Shown piece after piece: positions 8,785 through 17,645 of a stretch of 64,000 nucleotides of DNA (position 1 is its first letter; each line of letters starts with the position of its first letter). Source of the DNA: Hufsiella ginkgonis (GTDB taxonomy: Bacteria > Bacteroidota > Bacteroidia > Sphingobacteriales > Sphingobacteriaceae); contig NZ_WVHS01000007.1 in assembly GCF_009834915.1 (NCBI RefSeq), positions 62,001 through 126,000 of the forward strand, in the 5' to 3' direction. The notes under the pieces were generated by a model. The model was not told where the DNA came from, searched no databases, and saw nothing but the letters and a program-made list of their open reading frames with translations. The translations under genes and the position numbers were made by a program.

Positions 8785-9744
8785 ATGCCGATCACCTCCT
8801 TATTTAACGTGCGGTACCCTATTGTCCAGGCAGGTATGGTTTGGTGCAGTGGCTGGAAACTTGCCTCGGCCGTATCGAATGCAGGCGGTTTGGGCCTCAT
8901 CGGCGCCGGTTCCATGTACCCGGATAACCTGCGAAACCATATTCGCAAGTGCGCAGCCGCTACCGCGAAGCCCTTTGGGGTAAATGTGCCGCTGTTGTAT
9001 CCTGATGTGAAACAGCTGATCGACATCATCGTGGAAGAGTCCGTACGGATCGTTTTTACGTCTGCCGGCAACCCCGCTGCATGGACAGGATACTTAAAAG
9101 ACCGGGGCATTACCGTAGTACACGTAGTGGCCAGCCAGAAATACGCCAAACGTGCGGAAGCGGCAGGGGCCGACGCCGTCGTTGCCGAAGGGTTCGAAGC
9201 CGGCGGGCACAACGGCCGCGAGGAAACTACCACGCTCTGCCTCATCCCCATGGTAACAGACGTGGTATCGGTACCGGTTATCGCTGCCGGCGGAATCGCT
9301 TCCGGCAAAGCCATGCTCGCCGCCTTTGCTTTAGGGGCGGAGGGCGTACAGGTGGGATCTCTCTTCGCCGCCGCGGAAGAATCCTCTGCGCATCCGCTCT
9401 TTAAAGAAGCCGTTGTTCGTTCCGGCGAAGGTGATACCCGCCTCAGCATGAAAGGATTGATGCCCGTAAGGTTGCTACGGAACGATTTCTCCCGAGAGGT
9501 AGACCAGGCCGACCGCCGCGGGGCCTCCGCCGAAGAATTACGCGCTTTATTAGGTACCGGTCGCGCAAAACTGGGTATGTTTGAAGGCGACCTCCAAAAC
9601 GGCGAGCTCGAAATAGGCCAGGCAGCTGCCCTGGTAAACCAGGTAAAACCCGCCGCAACTATCGTTAACGACCTCTGGAACGGCTTCCTGCACGAAAAAA
9701 CCCGCATCGCCAGCCTGCCTGCCGAACTGATCACTGACAATTGA
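8785..9744 (+). CDS. Nitronate monooxygenase / FabK-like FMN enzyme
   Basis: A 319-residue TIM-barrel flavoprotein. IVQAGMVWCSGWKLASAVSNAGG at the start, FEAGGHNGRE near 140 and IAAGGIASGKAML...GAEGVQVGSLF near 170-195 are the FMN and active-site segments of the 2-nitropropane dioxygenase family, which includes nitronate monooxygenase and the enoyl-ACP reductase FabK. The conserved His of GGHNGR is present. Length suits either, and context does not separate them. The last codons lie inside heptad repeat E2, which leads into the acylphosphatase gene 7 bases further on. The two genes are probably co-transcribed. Confidence 0.85.
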   Translation: MPITSLFNVRYPIVQAGMVWCSGWKLASAVSNAGGLGLIGAGSMYPDNLRNHIRKCAAATAKPFGVNVPLLYPDVKQLIDIIVEESVRIVFTSAGNPAAWTGYLKDRGITVVHVVASQKYAKRAEAAGADAVVAEGFEAGGHNGREETTTLCLIPMVTDVVSVPVIAAGGIASGKAMLAAFALGAEGVQVGSLFAAAEESSAHPLFKEAVVRSGEGDTRLSMKGLMPVRLLRNDFSREVDQADRRGASAEELRALLGTGRAKLGMFEGDLQNGELEIGQAAALVNQVKPAATIVNDLWNGFLHEKTRIASLPAELITDN

Positions 9745-9751
9745 TAACTGC
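9727..9751. repeat. Heptad tandem repeat E2 (CTGATCA theme), overlapping a gene end
   Basis: Units CTGATCA (9727), CTGACAA (9734) and TTGATAA (9741), then CTGC, directly before the ATG at 9752. The first two and a half units are also the last codons of the nitronate monooxygenase gene, and its TGA stop lies inside the third. It shares the theme of E1, E7, E10 and E12. Confidence 0.55.
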
Positions 9752-10027
9752 ATGAAACACCTCAACCTCACCGTCTATGGCCGCGTACAGCGCGTTTTCT
9801 TCCGGGCATCTACCAAAGCGGTAGCCGACCAGCTTGGCGTGAAAGGCCTGGTGACCAATCGGCCCGATGGTACCGTGTATATCGAAGCCGAGGGCGACGA
9901 TTTCGCTATGGAAAATTTCCTGGAGTGGTGTCACGAAGGCCCGATCAACGCAAAAGTCGAAAAAGTGGAAACCTCAGAAGGCGAACTCAAAAACTATCGT
10001 AATTTTGAGGTCGTTAAAAAAGCCTAG
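9752..10027 (+). CDS. acyP: Acylphosphatase
   Basis: A 91-residue single-domain protein of exactly family length. It opens LNLTVYGRVQRVFFR, the phosphate-binding loop with the catalytic Arg (residue 18), and has LVTNRPDGTVYIEAEG with the catalytic Asn near 36. Family members hydrolyse carboxyl-phosphate bonds such as those of acetyl- or 1,3-bisphosphoglycerate. One oddity is an Arg at residue 13 where the loop normally has Gly (VQGVxFR). This could tighten the phosphate loop or lower activity. It starts 7 bases after the nitronate monooxygenase stop. Confidence 0.92.
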   Translation: MKHLNLTVYGRVQRVFFRASTKAVADQLGVKGLVTNRPDGTVYIEAEGDDFAMENFLEWCHEGPINAKVEKVETSEGELKNYRNFEVVKKA

Positions 10028-10045
10028 GTTTAAGCGTTCGGCAGG

Positions 10046-10080
10046 AGCTGACAGCTGATAGCTGATAGCTGGTAGCTATA
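10046..10080. repeat. Heptad tandem repeat E3 (AGCTGAT theme)
   Basis: Five consecutive 7-base units start at 10046, 10053, 10060, 10067 and 10074: AGCTGAC, AGCTGAT (twice), AGCTGGT, AGCTATA. The array ends five bases before the GTG start of the next gene. It is the cleanest array of the set, with a constant AGCT in every unit. Confidence 0.75.
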
Positions 10081-10085
10081 CAAGA

Positions 10086-11582
10086 GTGTCAACAATCAAG
10101 AAATTCGCGGGACAGACCGCCGTGTACGGGATCAGCACGATCGTCTCCAGGCTGCTCTATTCCATTCTCACGCCCGTTTTTACCACTGCTTATTCGGCAG
10201 GAGTGTATGCCATTTTCACCAACCTGTACAGCTGGGCTTCCCTCATCGGACCGCTGCTCGCATTCGGGATGGAAACCACTTTTTTCAGGTTCCTGAACAA
10301 ACAGGAGAGCGAAAAACAACAGGTATACAACAATACCTTCATCAGTGTTGCCTCGCTGGTGTTCCTGTTCTTTATCTCCACCATTTTCTTTGCGCGCGAT
10401 ATCGCCGCTTTCCTGCAGTCGGGGGTGAACCTGGATGATTACACCAACTACGTCCGCTATTTTATCGTGATACTTTGCACCGACTCTTTGGCCGTAATCC
10501 CTTTCGCAAAACTGCGGGCAGACGGCCGGCCCTTCCGTTACTCGCTCATCAAGTTCACTAACATCCTGCTGCAATTCCTGCTTAACCTGGTATTCATTTT
10601 TGTGATCCCGTTCATCATCGACCACCATTGGGCCGGCGGCGGGTTCCTGGCTTCGTGGTACCGCCATGGCTGGATCGGCTACGTATTTATCGCAAACCTG
10701 GCTGCGAGCGTGCTTACGCTGCTCATGCTGCTGCCCGAAGTAATGCAGGTAAAACCTGATTTCAGCCGGTCGCTCTCCCTGAAGATGCTTTCTTATAGTT
10801 TCCCCGTACTGGTAGCCAATCTTTCCTTCATTGTGAACGAAACGTTCGATAAGATCATGATGACGAAATTGTTACCGGTACAGCAACAGGTGGATGTTGG
10901 GATCTACGGTGCGTGCGCCAAGATCTCGATCTTTCTCAGCATTTTTATCAACGCTTTCCGGCTGGGGGCCGAACCATTCTTTTTCAGCCATGCGAAGAAT
11001 AAAAACTCCGGCGAAACCTATTCGCGCATCATGGATTATTTCATTATCGTAGTTTGTGTGATCTATGTCGGTATAGTTGGCAATATCGAAATTCTCAAGC
11101 ATTTTATCCACGCCAGGAATGCGGCCGAACAGGCGGTTTACTGGTCGGGTTTACCAGTGGTTCCCATCCTGTTATTCGGTTATGTAAGCCTTGGGATCTA
11201 TATTAACCTGTCGATCTGGTATAAACTGTCGGACCAGACGCGCTACGGCCTTTATATTTCGGGGACCGGTGCCATTCTTACCATCATCCTCAACTTTATT
11301 TTCATCCCCAAACACTCCTACATGGCCGCAGCCTGGGTGTCCGTTACGGCGTACACTACCATGATGGTGCTTTCGTACCTGCTTGGTCAGAAAAACTATC
11401 CCATCCCCTACCGCACCGGCAAAAATATTATCTATCTTGTGTCTTCGATCGTGCTGGCTTACCTGTCGTTCGTGGTGCTTAAACAGAACATTTTCGCAGG
11501 CAATGCCCTAACGGTAGCGTACCTGGCGGCAATCTGGTTTGCGGAACGCAAAGAGCTCAAAAAATTATGGAAAACAATCTGA
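10086..11582 (+). CDS. Polysaccharide flippase-type membrane protein (MATE/MOP superfamily)
   Basis: The 498-residue protein has about 14 hydrophobic segments in the layout of Wzx/MurJ-like MOP exporters. The N-terminus [23 protein letters not shown] is the basic amphipathic opening followed by the first helix seen in polysaccharide biosynthesis proteins of Bacteroidota. It likely flips a lipid-linked sugar across the inner membrane. The start is GTG at 10086, immediately after heptad array E3. Its 3' end overlaps dut by 16 bases, so the two are translationally coupled. This flippase-dut-TPR-DUF4292 order recurs in Bacteroidota as far as I recall. Confidence 0.83.
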   Translation: MSTIKKFAGQTAVYGISTIVSRLLYSILTPVFTTAYSAGVYAIFTNLYSWASLIGPLLAFGMETTFFRFLNKQESEKQQVYNNTFISVASLVFLFFISTIFFARDIAAFLQSGVNLDDYTNYVRYFIVILCTDSLAVIPFAKLRADGRPFRYSLIKFTNILLQFLLNLVFIFVIPFIIDHHWAGGGFLASWYRHGWIGYVFIANLAASVLTLLMLLPEVMQVKPDFSRSLSLKMLSYSFPVLVANLSFIVNETFDKIMMTKLLPVQQQVDVGIYGACAKISIFLSIFINAFRLGAEPFFFSHAKNKNSGETYSRIMDYFIIVVCVIYVGIVGNIEILKHFIHARNAAEQAVYWSGLPVVPILLFGYVSLGIYINLSIWYKLSDQTRYGLYISGTGAILTIILNFIFIPKHSYMAAAWVSVTAYTTMMVLSYLLGQKNYPIPYRTGKNIIYLVSSIVLAYLSFVVLKQNIFAGNALTVAYLAAIWFAERKELKKLWKTI

Positions 11583-12010
11583 AGATCAGGGTCGTTAATA
11601 ATTCCCTGAATACGTTACCTGCTTATGAAACCGTTTCTTCTGCGGGAATGGACCTCCGCGCAGATCTCCGTGAGGCCTGCACCATCCGTCCGCTGCAGCG
11701 CTGCCTGATCCCTACGGGGCTACACATCGAGCTGCCGGATGGCCACGAAGCGCAGATACGACCGAGGAGTGGTTTAGCGTTAAAGCATGGGATCACCATC
11801 GTGAATTCGCCCGGAACTGTAGATGCCGATTACCGCGGCGAGATCAAGGTGCTGCTGGTGAACCTCTCGGATACCGACTTCGTGGTAAACAATGGCGACC
11901 GGATCGCGCAAATGATTGTAGCCAAACACGAAAGGGTTTCCTGGAGCCTTGCCGAATCGTTAACAGAAACGGTGCGTGGCGCAGGCGGCTACGGACATAC
12001 GGGCGTATAA
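11567..12010 (+). CDS. dut: Deoxyuridine 5'-triphosphate nucleotidohydrolase
   Basis: A 147-residue trimeric dUTPase that converts dUTP to dUMP and pyrophosphate, keeping uracil out of DNA. All five motifs are visible: AGMDLRA (1), [11 protein letters not shown] (2), [16 protein letters not shown] (3, with the catalytic Asp and the uracil-excluding Tyr), GDRIAQMI (4) and [10 protein letters not shown] (5, where GFGSTG is usual). It begins inside the upstream flippase gene and ends 17 bases before the TPR gene. Confidence 0.96.
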   Translation: MENNLKIRVVNNSLNTLPAYETVSSAGMDLRADLREACTIRPLQRCLIPTGLHIELPDGHEAQIRPRSGLALKHGITIVNSPGTVDADYRGEIKVLLVNLSDTDFVVNNGDRIAQMIVAKHERVSWSLAESLTETVRGAGGYGHTGV

Positions 12011-12027
12011 TCGCTCAAAAGAATAAT

Positions 12028-13761
12028 ATGCATAAAAAACTCGTTTTCCTTGTTTTTTTTGGCGGCCCGCTGATTGGCCTGGCACAGAAAAACACGCGTC
12101 CTGTACAAGTGCCTGCCGGCGAATCCAAGGGATTTATGCTGCAGGACAGCCTGATGATGAAGGATTGGTTCTTTTCCGGCCTGCGTGAAAAAACCATCCA
12201 GAATTACCAGCTGGCTGCCGAGTTTTTTAAGCGGATAACAGACATGGACGCGAAAAATGATGCGGCCCAGTATGAGCTGGCTAACATCTATCATTCGCAA
12301 AACCGCGACCAGGAAGCCGAAGCGCTGATCCGCAAAGCCACCGCCTTAAAGCCAGCCAACGAATGGTATTGGCTGCTGCTGGCCGATATTTATAAAAGGG
12401 GTAACAAGCTGGCAGACCTCAACGGGGTTTTCGACGAGCTGATCAAAATTTCTCCCGACAAAGAAGATTATTATTACGACAAAGCGAACGCATTACTCTT
12501 GCAGGGCAAGCCCGACGACGCAATGGTCGTTTATACCGTCATCGAGAAACGGTTTGGAGCGAGCGACGACCTGGTGACCTCCCGGCAGCGCGTTTACCAG
12601 AAACAAGGTAAAACCGGGCAAGCGGCCACCGAGCTGGAAAAGCTAGTGACCGACAATCCCGCCGAGGTAAGGAATTACCTCGAACTGGGCCAGCTTTATA
12701 TCAATTCGGGCAACAAAGAAAAAGCCATGCAGGTCCTCTTGAAAGCGAAAACACTGGATGCGGCCAACCCCTACATCAGTCTCTCGCTGGCCGACCTGTA
12801 CCGGGCTCAAGGCAAAACAGACGATGCGTTCGTGGAGCTGAAAAGCGCTTTTGCAAGCCCGGAGATGAACATCGATTCAAAGATCCGTATCATCCTCTCG
12901 TTTTTCCCGCAATTGGGCGACGCAAAGATGCGTGCACAGGCGGATGAGCTCGGCGCGATCCTGGTTAAAGCCAACCCGGGCGACCCGAAGTCGTTCTCGG
13001 TATATGGAGACCTGCTCTTCCAGGAACAGAAATTCACCGAAGCGCGGCAATCTTATAAAAAAGCGCTCGCCCTTAATAACCAGGTTTACCAGATATGGGA
13101 ACAACTGATCCGCATCGAGCTAGACCAGGCCGACCCGGATGCAGCGATCGCGGATGGCGAGGAGGCGCTTTCCATCTTCCCGAACCAGGCGGCACTGTAC
13201 CTCCTCACCGGAATTGCCAGCGCGCAGAAAAAAAACCACGAGAAGGCCGTCAGCTACCTGAAAAATGCAGCGTCGCTGGAAACAGAAGACAAAGCGATGA
13301 TCGCACAGGTCTACGCCTTACTGGGAGATTCGTATAACGCGCTTAAAAAGTTCTCCGAGTCCGACCAGTCGTACGAAAAATCGCTCCTGGCGGACCCCGT
13401 TAATACCTATACCCTGAACAATTACGCTTACTATTTGTCGTTAAGAGGCGTGAACCTCGAAAAAGCCGAGGCCCTGTCCCGTAAATCGAACGAACTTTCG
13501 AAAAACAATGCCTCTTTCGAAGATACCTATGCCTGGGTGCTCTTCCGGCAGAAAAAGTATAAAGAAGCAAAGATGTGGATCGAAAAATCGATGAACTCGG
13601 AAAAAGGAGCCAGCGCCACCCAAACTGAACATTATGGAGACATTTTGTTCCAGCTCGGTGAAAAAGAGCTTGCGCTGAAGCAGTGGCTGCTCGCTAAAGA
13701 GCGTGGCGCAAAATCTGAGAAACTTGAGCAGAAGATCAATGAAAAGAGATATATCGACTAA
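12028..13761 (+). CDS. Exported tetratricopeptide-repeat protein
   Basis: The 577-residue protein opens with a signal peptide (KLVFLVFFGGPLIGLAQ, cleavage near residue 20). The rest is a solenoid of about a dozen TPR units, such as AAEFFKRITDMDAKNDAAQYELANI and NNYAYYLSLRGVNLEKAEALSRK. It probably acts as a periplasmic or outer-membrane scaffold. Its stop overlaps the start of the following DUF4292 lipoprotein by 23 bases, so the pair is coupled. The nearby DUF4292 and EnvC-like genes point to the envelope or cell division, but that is inference. Confidence 0.85.
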   Translation: MHKKLVFLVFFGGPLIGLAQKNTRPVQVPAGESKGFMLQDSLMMKDWFFSGLREKTIQNYQLAAEFFKRITDMDAKNDAAQYELANIYHSQNRDQEAEALIRKATALKPANEWYWLLLADIYKRGNKLADLNGVFDELIKISPDKEDYYYDKANALLLQGKPDDAMVVYTVIEKRFGASDDLVTSRQRVYQKQGKTGQAATELEKLVTDNPAEVRNYLELGQLYINSGNKEKAMQVLLKAKTLDAANPYISLSLADLYRAQGKTDDAFVELKSAFASPEMNIDSKIRIILSFFPQLGDAKMRAQADELGAILVKANPGDPKSFSVYGDLLFQEQKFTEARQSYKKALALNNQVYQIWEQLIRIELDQADPDAAIADGEEALSIFPNQAALYLLTGIASAQKKNHEKAVSYLKNAASLETEDKAMIAQVYALLGDSYNALKKFSESDQSYEKSLLADPVNTYTLNNYAYYLSLRGVNLEKAEALSRKSNELSKNNASFEDTYAWVLFRQKKYKEAKMWIEKSMNSEKGASATQTEHYGDILFQLGEKELALKQWLLAKERGAKSEKLEQKINEKRYID

Positions 13762-14575
13762 GTTATTCCTGTGTTTACTGGCAATTGCCCTCTCCGGCTG
13801 TAAAGCGAAGCAAGCTGCGCTGCCGCCGCACATACCGGACAAACCGGTAGTGACCGACCCGCCGCTCGTAGAATCAGCTTCCCGACCCGACAGCAGCCAG
13901 GCGGATAAAAACGCCCTGTTCCGCGAAACTGTTCAGAAAAGCCAGCTTTCTTTTAACACGCTGAGCTTTAAAGCGAAAGGCAGCCTTTCTGTAGACGGTA
14001 AAGAGAATGATGTAACCATGAATATCCGTATCCGGAACGAAAAAGCGATCTGGGTTTCGGTGACCGCCGTTGCCGGTTTAACGGAGATCGCCCGGGTAAT
14101 GGTAACACCGGACAGTGTGCTGCTCATAAACCGCTACGCGAAGGAATACCTGGCAAAACCGTTTTCGTACCTGCACCGGTTTGCAGGCCGGGAGATCACT
14201 TTCGGGCGTGTACAGGCAATTATGGCGGGCAACATTCTCCCGGGATTACCTGATACGGAAAGCAAAGTAACGAAATACGAAACTTCTACCCTGCTGGCAG
14301 GCTTATTTACTCAGGTGATCTACACTGTTTCGCTGGACAATGCCTTCAAGGTGACGCGCACAGAACTGAAAGATCCTAACGCACGCCAGTCGCTGCTAAC
14401 CACCTACGCCGATTTTTCGCCGGAAAGCGGCCAGCGGCTTCACCATGCCATGACGCTGCAATCTTCTTCGGGCGCAACCCAGATCAGGCTCGATGTGAAA
14501 TACAGCAAGGTAAACATCAACGAACCGGTAGAAATGCCGTTCAGTATTCCGAAGCGTTTTACTATAGTGGATTAA
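13739..14575 (+). CDS. DUF4292 lipoprotein
   Basis: A 278-residue lipoprotein: the signal segment STKLFLCLLAIALSGC puts the lipidated Cys near residue 20. The mature part is beta-rich with the features of DUF4292 (LSFKAKGSLSVDGKENDVT, IWVSVTAVAGLTEIARVMVTPDSV), a LolA/LolB-like fold widespread in Bacteroidota. A role in lipoprotein or lipid handling at the outer membrane is inferred. The ATG at 13739, inside the TPR gene, is chosen because the signal peptide begins there. The stop codon overlaps that of the convergent phosphorylase gene. Confidence 0.86.
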   Translation: MKRDISTKLFLCLLAIALSGCKAKQAALPPHIPDKPVVTDPPLVESASRPDSSQADKNALFRETVQKSQLSFNTLSFKAKGSLSVDGKENDVTMNIRIRNEKAIWVSVTAVAGLTEIARVMVTPDSVLLINRYAKEYLAKPFSYLHRFAGREITFGRVQAIMAGNILPGLPDTESKVTKYETSTLLAGLFTQVIYTVSLDNAFKVTRTELKDPNARQSLLTTYADFSPESGQRLHHAMTLQSSSGATQIRLDVKYSKVNINEPVEMPFSIPKRFTIVD

Positions 14576-15444
14576 TTACCCGAAACGATTTCCAGCGTTT
14601 CCCTGATCAGCCGGTCTACGATCGCTTTGGCATCTGCCGTAAACTCCCCGGTGATCCGGTTAGCCAGAATGGCATTGAGGCTGATGGCCTGGTGACCTAA
14701 CAGGTTGCTTAACCCATAGATCCCCGCCGTTTCCATCTCGAAATTGGTGATCCGGCGCCCCTTCCACGCGAACGCGGTGAACCGGTCGATCATGCCGGGA
14801 TCGCGCAGCGCGGCCCGCACCACCCTTCCCTGTGGCGCATAAAATCCCGGGCAGGTAACGGTGATGCCGTGCTGATACCCGCCAAACAACGCTAGTAAAG
14901 CTGAACTCCCCGCACTGATGTAGGGAATGGCCAATGTACCGCCGGCTGCCAGGTTCGCCGAAAACTCCCGGAGCAGCTCCATCTCAGCTTCGGTGTTAGC
15001 GGCTTTGTAAAAATTAAGCAGGTTATCAATCCCCAGACCGTGGGTCGACGCCAGGAGGCTGTCTACCGGGACATCCTTTTGCAGCGACCCGGAAGTGCCT
15101 ACCCTAAAAAACCGGAGACTGGTGAGCTGCTCTTTTACCGTACCCGTTTCGAAGTCGACGTTAAAAAGCGCGTCCAGCTCGTTTAATACGATATCGATAT
15201 TATCTGTACCGATACCGGTTGACACTACCGAGATCCTTTTATGCCCGATATAGCCTGTATGCGTAATAAACTCCCGGTTATTCAGTTGAAACTCGATATG
15301 GTCGAAATGTTTGCTGATGGCCGGCACACGGTCTGGGTCGCCCGCCAGGATAATGGAGGGAGCGATCTCTTCGGGACGGACGTCCAGGTGGTAGATCGCT
15401 CCACGGTTGTTAATGATCAGTTCCGAACGGGCGATACCTGCCAT
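14572..15444 (-). CDS. Nucleoside phosphorylase (uridine phosphorylase-like)
   Basis: The 290-residue protein belongs to the NP-I family: IILAGDPDRVPAISKHFD near residue 30 is the phosphate-binding region, VVSTGIGTDNIDIVLNEL near 75, FRVGTSGSLQ near 110 and NFEMETAGIYGLSNLLGH near 235 carry ribose-binding residues. It cleaves nucleosides with phosphate in salvage. The exact base is uncertain; the closest feel is uridine phosphorylase. It sits alone on the minus strand, separating the DUF4292 and EnvC-like genes, and shares a TTAA stop overlap with the former. Confidence 0.87.
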   Translation of the reverse strand: MAGIARSELIINNRGAIYHLDVRPEEIAPSIILAGDPDRVPAISKHFDHIEFQLNNREFITHTGYIGHKRISVVSTGIGTDNIDIVLNELDALFNVDFETGTVKEQLTSLRFFRVGTSGSLQKDVPVDSLLASTHGLGIDNLLNFYKAANTEAEMELLREFSANLAAGGTLAIPYISAGSSALLALFGGYQHGITVTCPGFYAPQGRVVRAALRDPGMIDRFTAFAWKGRRITNFEMETAGIYGLSNLLGHQAISLNAILANRITGEFTADAKAIVDRLIRETLEIVSGN

Positions 15445-15514
15445 AGGCTTTTCAGTTTAGTAACGAGTTTAAAATAATCATACTTTGGAGCACAAAATTA
15501 ATAGATTTGTTTGC

Positions 15515-16756
15515 ATGAGATACGCGAGGCTGCTGCTTCTTATTACCGGGTGCCTGTTTTTGGCAGGCGCTGCGCAGGCACAAACCAGTGCCGAGCTTAA
15601 ACGCCGCAAAGATGCCCTGTCGCGCGAAATCGAACAACTGAACAGCACACTCAACGAAACCTCGAGCAGCAAACGCCTTTCGCTGAAGCAGATCAGCACG
15701 CTGAATGCCCAGATAAGGCTGCGCGAGCGAAAGATCAATACCATGAACTCGGAGATCAGGCTGCTCGACAACCAGATCTCCGACAATACCAGTACCGTTC
15801 GCGCCCTGCAGACCCAGCTTACCCGTTTAAAAAAGGAGTATGCGGGCATGGTGTTATTCGCGTTCCGCAACCAGAGCGCATACAGCAAGATCATGTTCCT
15901 ATTTGCCTCGAAAGACTTTAACCAGGGATATAAACGGCTAAAATACCTCCAGGAGTTTGCCGCGTACCGGCAAAAACAAGCAAGGTATATCGAGGAGACG
16001 CGCGGCGATCTGAACGAAAAGATCATCGAGCTCGGTCACAATAAAGACGAAAAGAGCCATATCCTGAGCGACCAGGAACAAGAGCGGCAAACGCTCGGAA
16101 AACAAAAATCTACGCAGGCGAAAGTTCTGAAGAGCCTCACTAAACAAGAGAAAGAGTATAAACAGGAGCTCGCACAAAAGCAGCGGGAATCTGCCAGGCT
16201 GAACAGGGCGGTAATGGACGCCATCAGGCGCGAAATTGAAGAGGCCCAGCGCGCAGCAGACGCCAATGCGGTAAAAAATGGTAATGCCCCCGCACCGCGT
16301 ACCAGCACCAAAACCAGTATCCTGGCCGCAACACCCGAATCTGCCAAGTTATCTTCCGATTTCCTGGGAAGCCGCGGCAACCTGCCATGGCCGGTCGAAA
16401 AAGGAGCCATCGCCGAGGGTTTCGGGATCCATAAGTACGGGGTGAACGTAAATGTTGAAAACCTGGGGATCGATATCGAAACCGGCGCAGGCTCTACCGT
16501 AAGGGCCGTATTTTCCGGCACCGTGGGCCGCATCACCAACCTGAACGGGTCGCAAACGGTGATCATCCGCCACGGCGAGTATTTCAGCGTCTACTCAAAC
16601 CTGCGCGGCGTAACCGTAACCAGCGGGCAAAAAATAAATACCAAACAACCGATCGGTACCGTGGCCACCAATTCGGAAGACGGGACCATCAGGCTGCATT
16701 TCGAGATCTATAAAGGGCTCAGCCCGCAAAACCCGGAGAATTGGTTGGCGAATTAG
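15515..16756 (+). CDS. EnvC-like murein hydrolase activator with degenerate M23 domain
   Basis: The 413-residue protein has a signal peptide (LLLLITGCLFLAGAAQAQ), a long coiled coil (about residues 25-255) and a C-terminal LytM/M23 domain (about 295-413). The zinc site looks broken: LGIDIE keeps the Asp but the preceding His is absent, YSNL replaces YxHL, and RLHFEI replaces HLHFEI. That is the pattern of EnvC/NlpD proteins, which switch on amidases at the septum instead of cutting peptidoglycan themselves. I start it at the ATG at 15515, where the signal peptide begins, rather than the TTG 30 bases upstream. Confidence 0.87.
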   Translation: MRYARLLLLITGCLFLAGAAQAQTSAELKRRKDALSREIEQLNSTLNETSSSKRLSLKQISTLNAQIRLRERKINTMNSEIRLLDNQISDNTSTVRALQTQLTRLKKEYAGMVLFAFRNQSAYSKIMFLFASKDFNQGYKRLKYLQEFAAYRQKQARYIEETRGDLNEKIIELGHNKDEKSHILSDQEQERQTLGKQKSTQAKVLKSLTKQEKEYKQELAQKQRESARLNRAVMDAIRREIEEAQRAADANAVKNGNAPAPRTSTKTSILAATPESAKLSSDFLGSRGNLPWPVEKGAIAEGFGIHKYGVNVNVENLGIDIETGAGSTVRAVFSGTVGRITNLNGSQTVIIRHGEYFSVYSNLRGVTVTSGQKINTKQPIGTVATNSEDGTIRLHFEIYKGLSPQNPENWLAN

Positions 16757-16757
16757 A

Positions 16758-16867
16758 TTTTCAGTAATCAGCGGCCAGCCTGATTTGAGTGGCTAAAGGC
16801 AATTTCTCACATGATATTCAGGCAGCAACAAGCTGATTGCTGACCGCTGATAGCTGATTACTAAAAA
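16758..16867. repeat. Two-armed heptad element E4 (ATCAGC/GCTGAT theme)
   Basis: The left arm at 16758-16772 (TTTTCAGTAATCAGC) is matched by its reverse complement at 16853-16867 with 14 of 15 positions equal. Before the right end, four in-phase 7-base units start at 16832, 16839, 16846 and 16853 (AGCTGAT, TGCTGAC, CGCTGAT, AGCTGAT). The element begins directly after the EnvC-like stop codon. Here the next start (tatA) is about 100 bases downstream with its own promoter box, so this copy is tied to the upstream gene end. Confidence 0.72.
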
Positions 16868-16939
16868 TAACAAAACCGTAACAAATTCGTTCTCGTACAT
16901 AAGGTAGTACCAAATAAATCATTTCCTTTTAAAAATCTT

Positions 16940-16947
16940 TATATTTG
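16940..16947 (+). promoter_or_regulatory. -7 promoter box of tatA
   Basis: TATATTTG fits TAnnTTTG exactly. It lies 23 bases before the tatA ATG, giving a leader of about 20 bases. No clear -33 TTG is seen at the expected distance. Confidence 0.6.
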
Positions 16948-16970
16948 CACACTGCACCATACTAATTAAA

Positions 16971-17399
16971 ATGCAATCTTCTGTCCTGTTATTTATCAAT
17001 GTTGGCGGCCCGGAAATGATGATGATCATGTTCGTGGCATTGCTGCTTTTCGGTGGAAAAAAGCTCCCGGAACTTGCCCGCGGGCTTGGGAAAGGGATAC
17101 GTGAGTTTAAGGATGCTTCCGATGGCGTAAAACGCGAGATCCAGCGCAACATTAATGCGGCAGCTGACGAGATCGACCTCGAAAAAGAACGCGAAAGCGC
17201 TTACAATAAGCCTGAACAATCGCCTTATCATAGCGACGAATCGCAACCCGATCACCTACCAGCGAACAACGTACCGGATGAAAACCCTGTCGCAAACGCT
17301 ACTCCCGCTTATACCGGCTACAACGACGCAGGGATTAATTTAGAAAAGAAAAAAACTGAGCCAGCTACTGGCGACCAAACACATTTAAATTCAAATTAA
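16971..17399 (+). CDS. tatA: Twin-arginine translocase subunit TatA/TatE, long form
   Basis: 142 residues: a short N-terminus, one membrane helix ([16 protein letters not shown]), then the amphipathic helix [17 protein letters not shown], the hallmark of TatA. The last 90 residues are an acidic, Pro/Asn-rich tail not found in minimal TatA. TatA forms the pore that lets folded, cofactor-bearing proteins cross the inner membrane. A second, short tatA begins two bases after the stop. The Tat-tagged TldD encoded at 24299 would be a client. No tatC is in the window. Confidence 0.92.
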   Translation: MQSSVLLFINVGGPEMMMIMFVALLLFGGKKLPELARGLGKGIREFKDASDGVKREIQRNINAAADEIDLEKERESAYNKPEQSPYHSDESQPDHLPANNVPDENPVANATPAYTGYNDAGINLEKKKTEPATGDQTHLNSN

Positions 17400-17400
17400 C

Positions 17401-17592
17401 ATGTACAATACACTTTTAATCGCCGGATTAGGCGGCCCAGAAATTATCGTTATCGTGCTGATCGTCCTGCTTCTGTTCGGAGGTAAAAAGATTCCTGAGC
17501 TGATGCGCGGCTTAGGTCGTGGCGTAAAAGAGTTCAAAGACGCTAAAGACAGCGATGCGCCGGTATCAGAAGAGCCGCGCAAGAACGTATAA
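17401..17592 (+). CDS. tatA: Twin-arginine translocase subunit TatA, short form
   Basis: 63 residues with the same plan as its neighbour: [20 protein letters not shown] membrane helix, then [19 protein letters not shown]. The tail is only some 15 residues. The sequence similarity to the upstream gene in the first 45 residues and the two-base gap suggest tandem duplication followed by loss or gain of the tail. The two may act as TatA and TatE/TatB-like partners. A rho-independent terminator follows at 17612. Confidence 0.92.
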   Translation: MYNTLLIAGLGGPEIIVIVLIVLLLFGGKKIPELMRGLGRGVKEFKDAKDSDAPVSEEPRKNV

Positions 17593-17611
17593 ATGAATAA
17601 CGTTTTCGGAT

Positions 17612-17645
17612 AAGGGTCGTGCTTAATTGGTACGACCCTTTTTTG
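17612..17645 (+). terminator. Rho-independent terminator after tatA pair
   Basis: AAGGGTCGT at 17612-17620 pairs with ACGACCCTT at 17632-17640 around an 11-base loop, followed by a T run to 17645. Confidence 0.85.

Noticed and set aside
8778-9740. A 320-codon open frame antisense to the nitronate monooxygenase gene
   Set aside because: It mirrors almost exactly the sense gene, is rich in Ser, Pro, Arg and Ala without any family motif, and the sense frame has clear FMN motifs.
10046-10080. CRISPR array
   Set aside because: Units are 7 bases long with no spacers, and no cas genes are present; it is a short tandem repeat.
15485-15514. Upstream TTG start for the EnvC-like protein
   Set aside because: It would put ten charged residues before the signal peptide; the ATG at 15515 begins the signal directly.
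16758-16867. Insertion-sequence remnant or MITE with terminal inverted repeats
   Set aside because: Arms are complementary, but there is no target-site duplication that I can see, the arms are internally 7-base periodic, and other copies differ completely in sequence.
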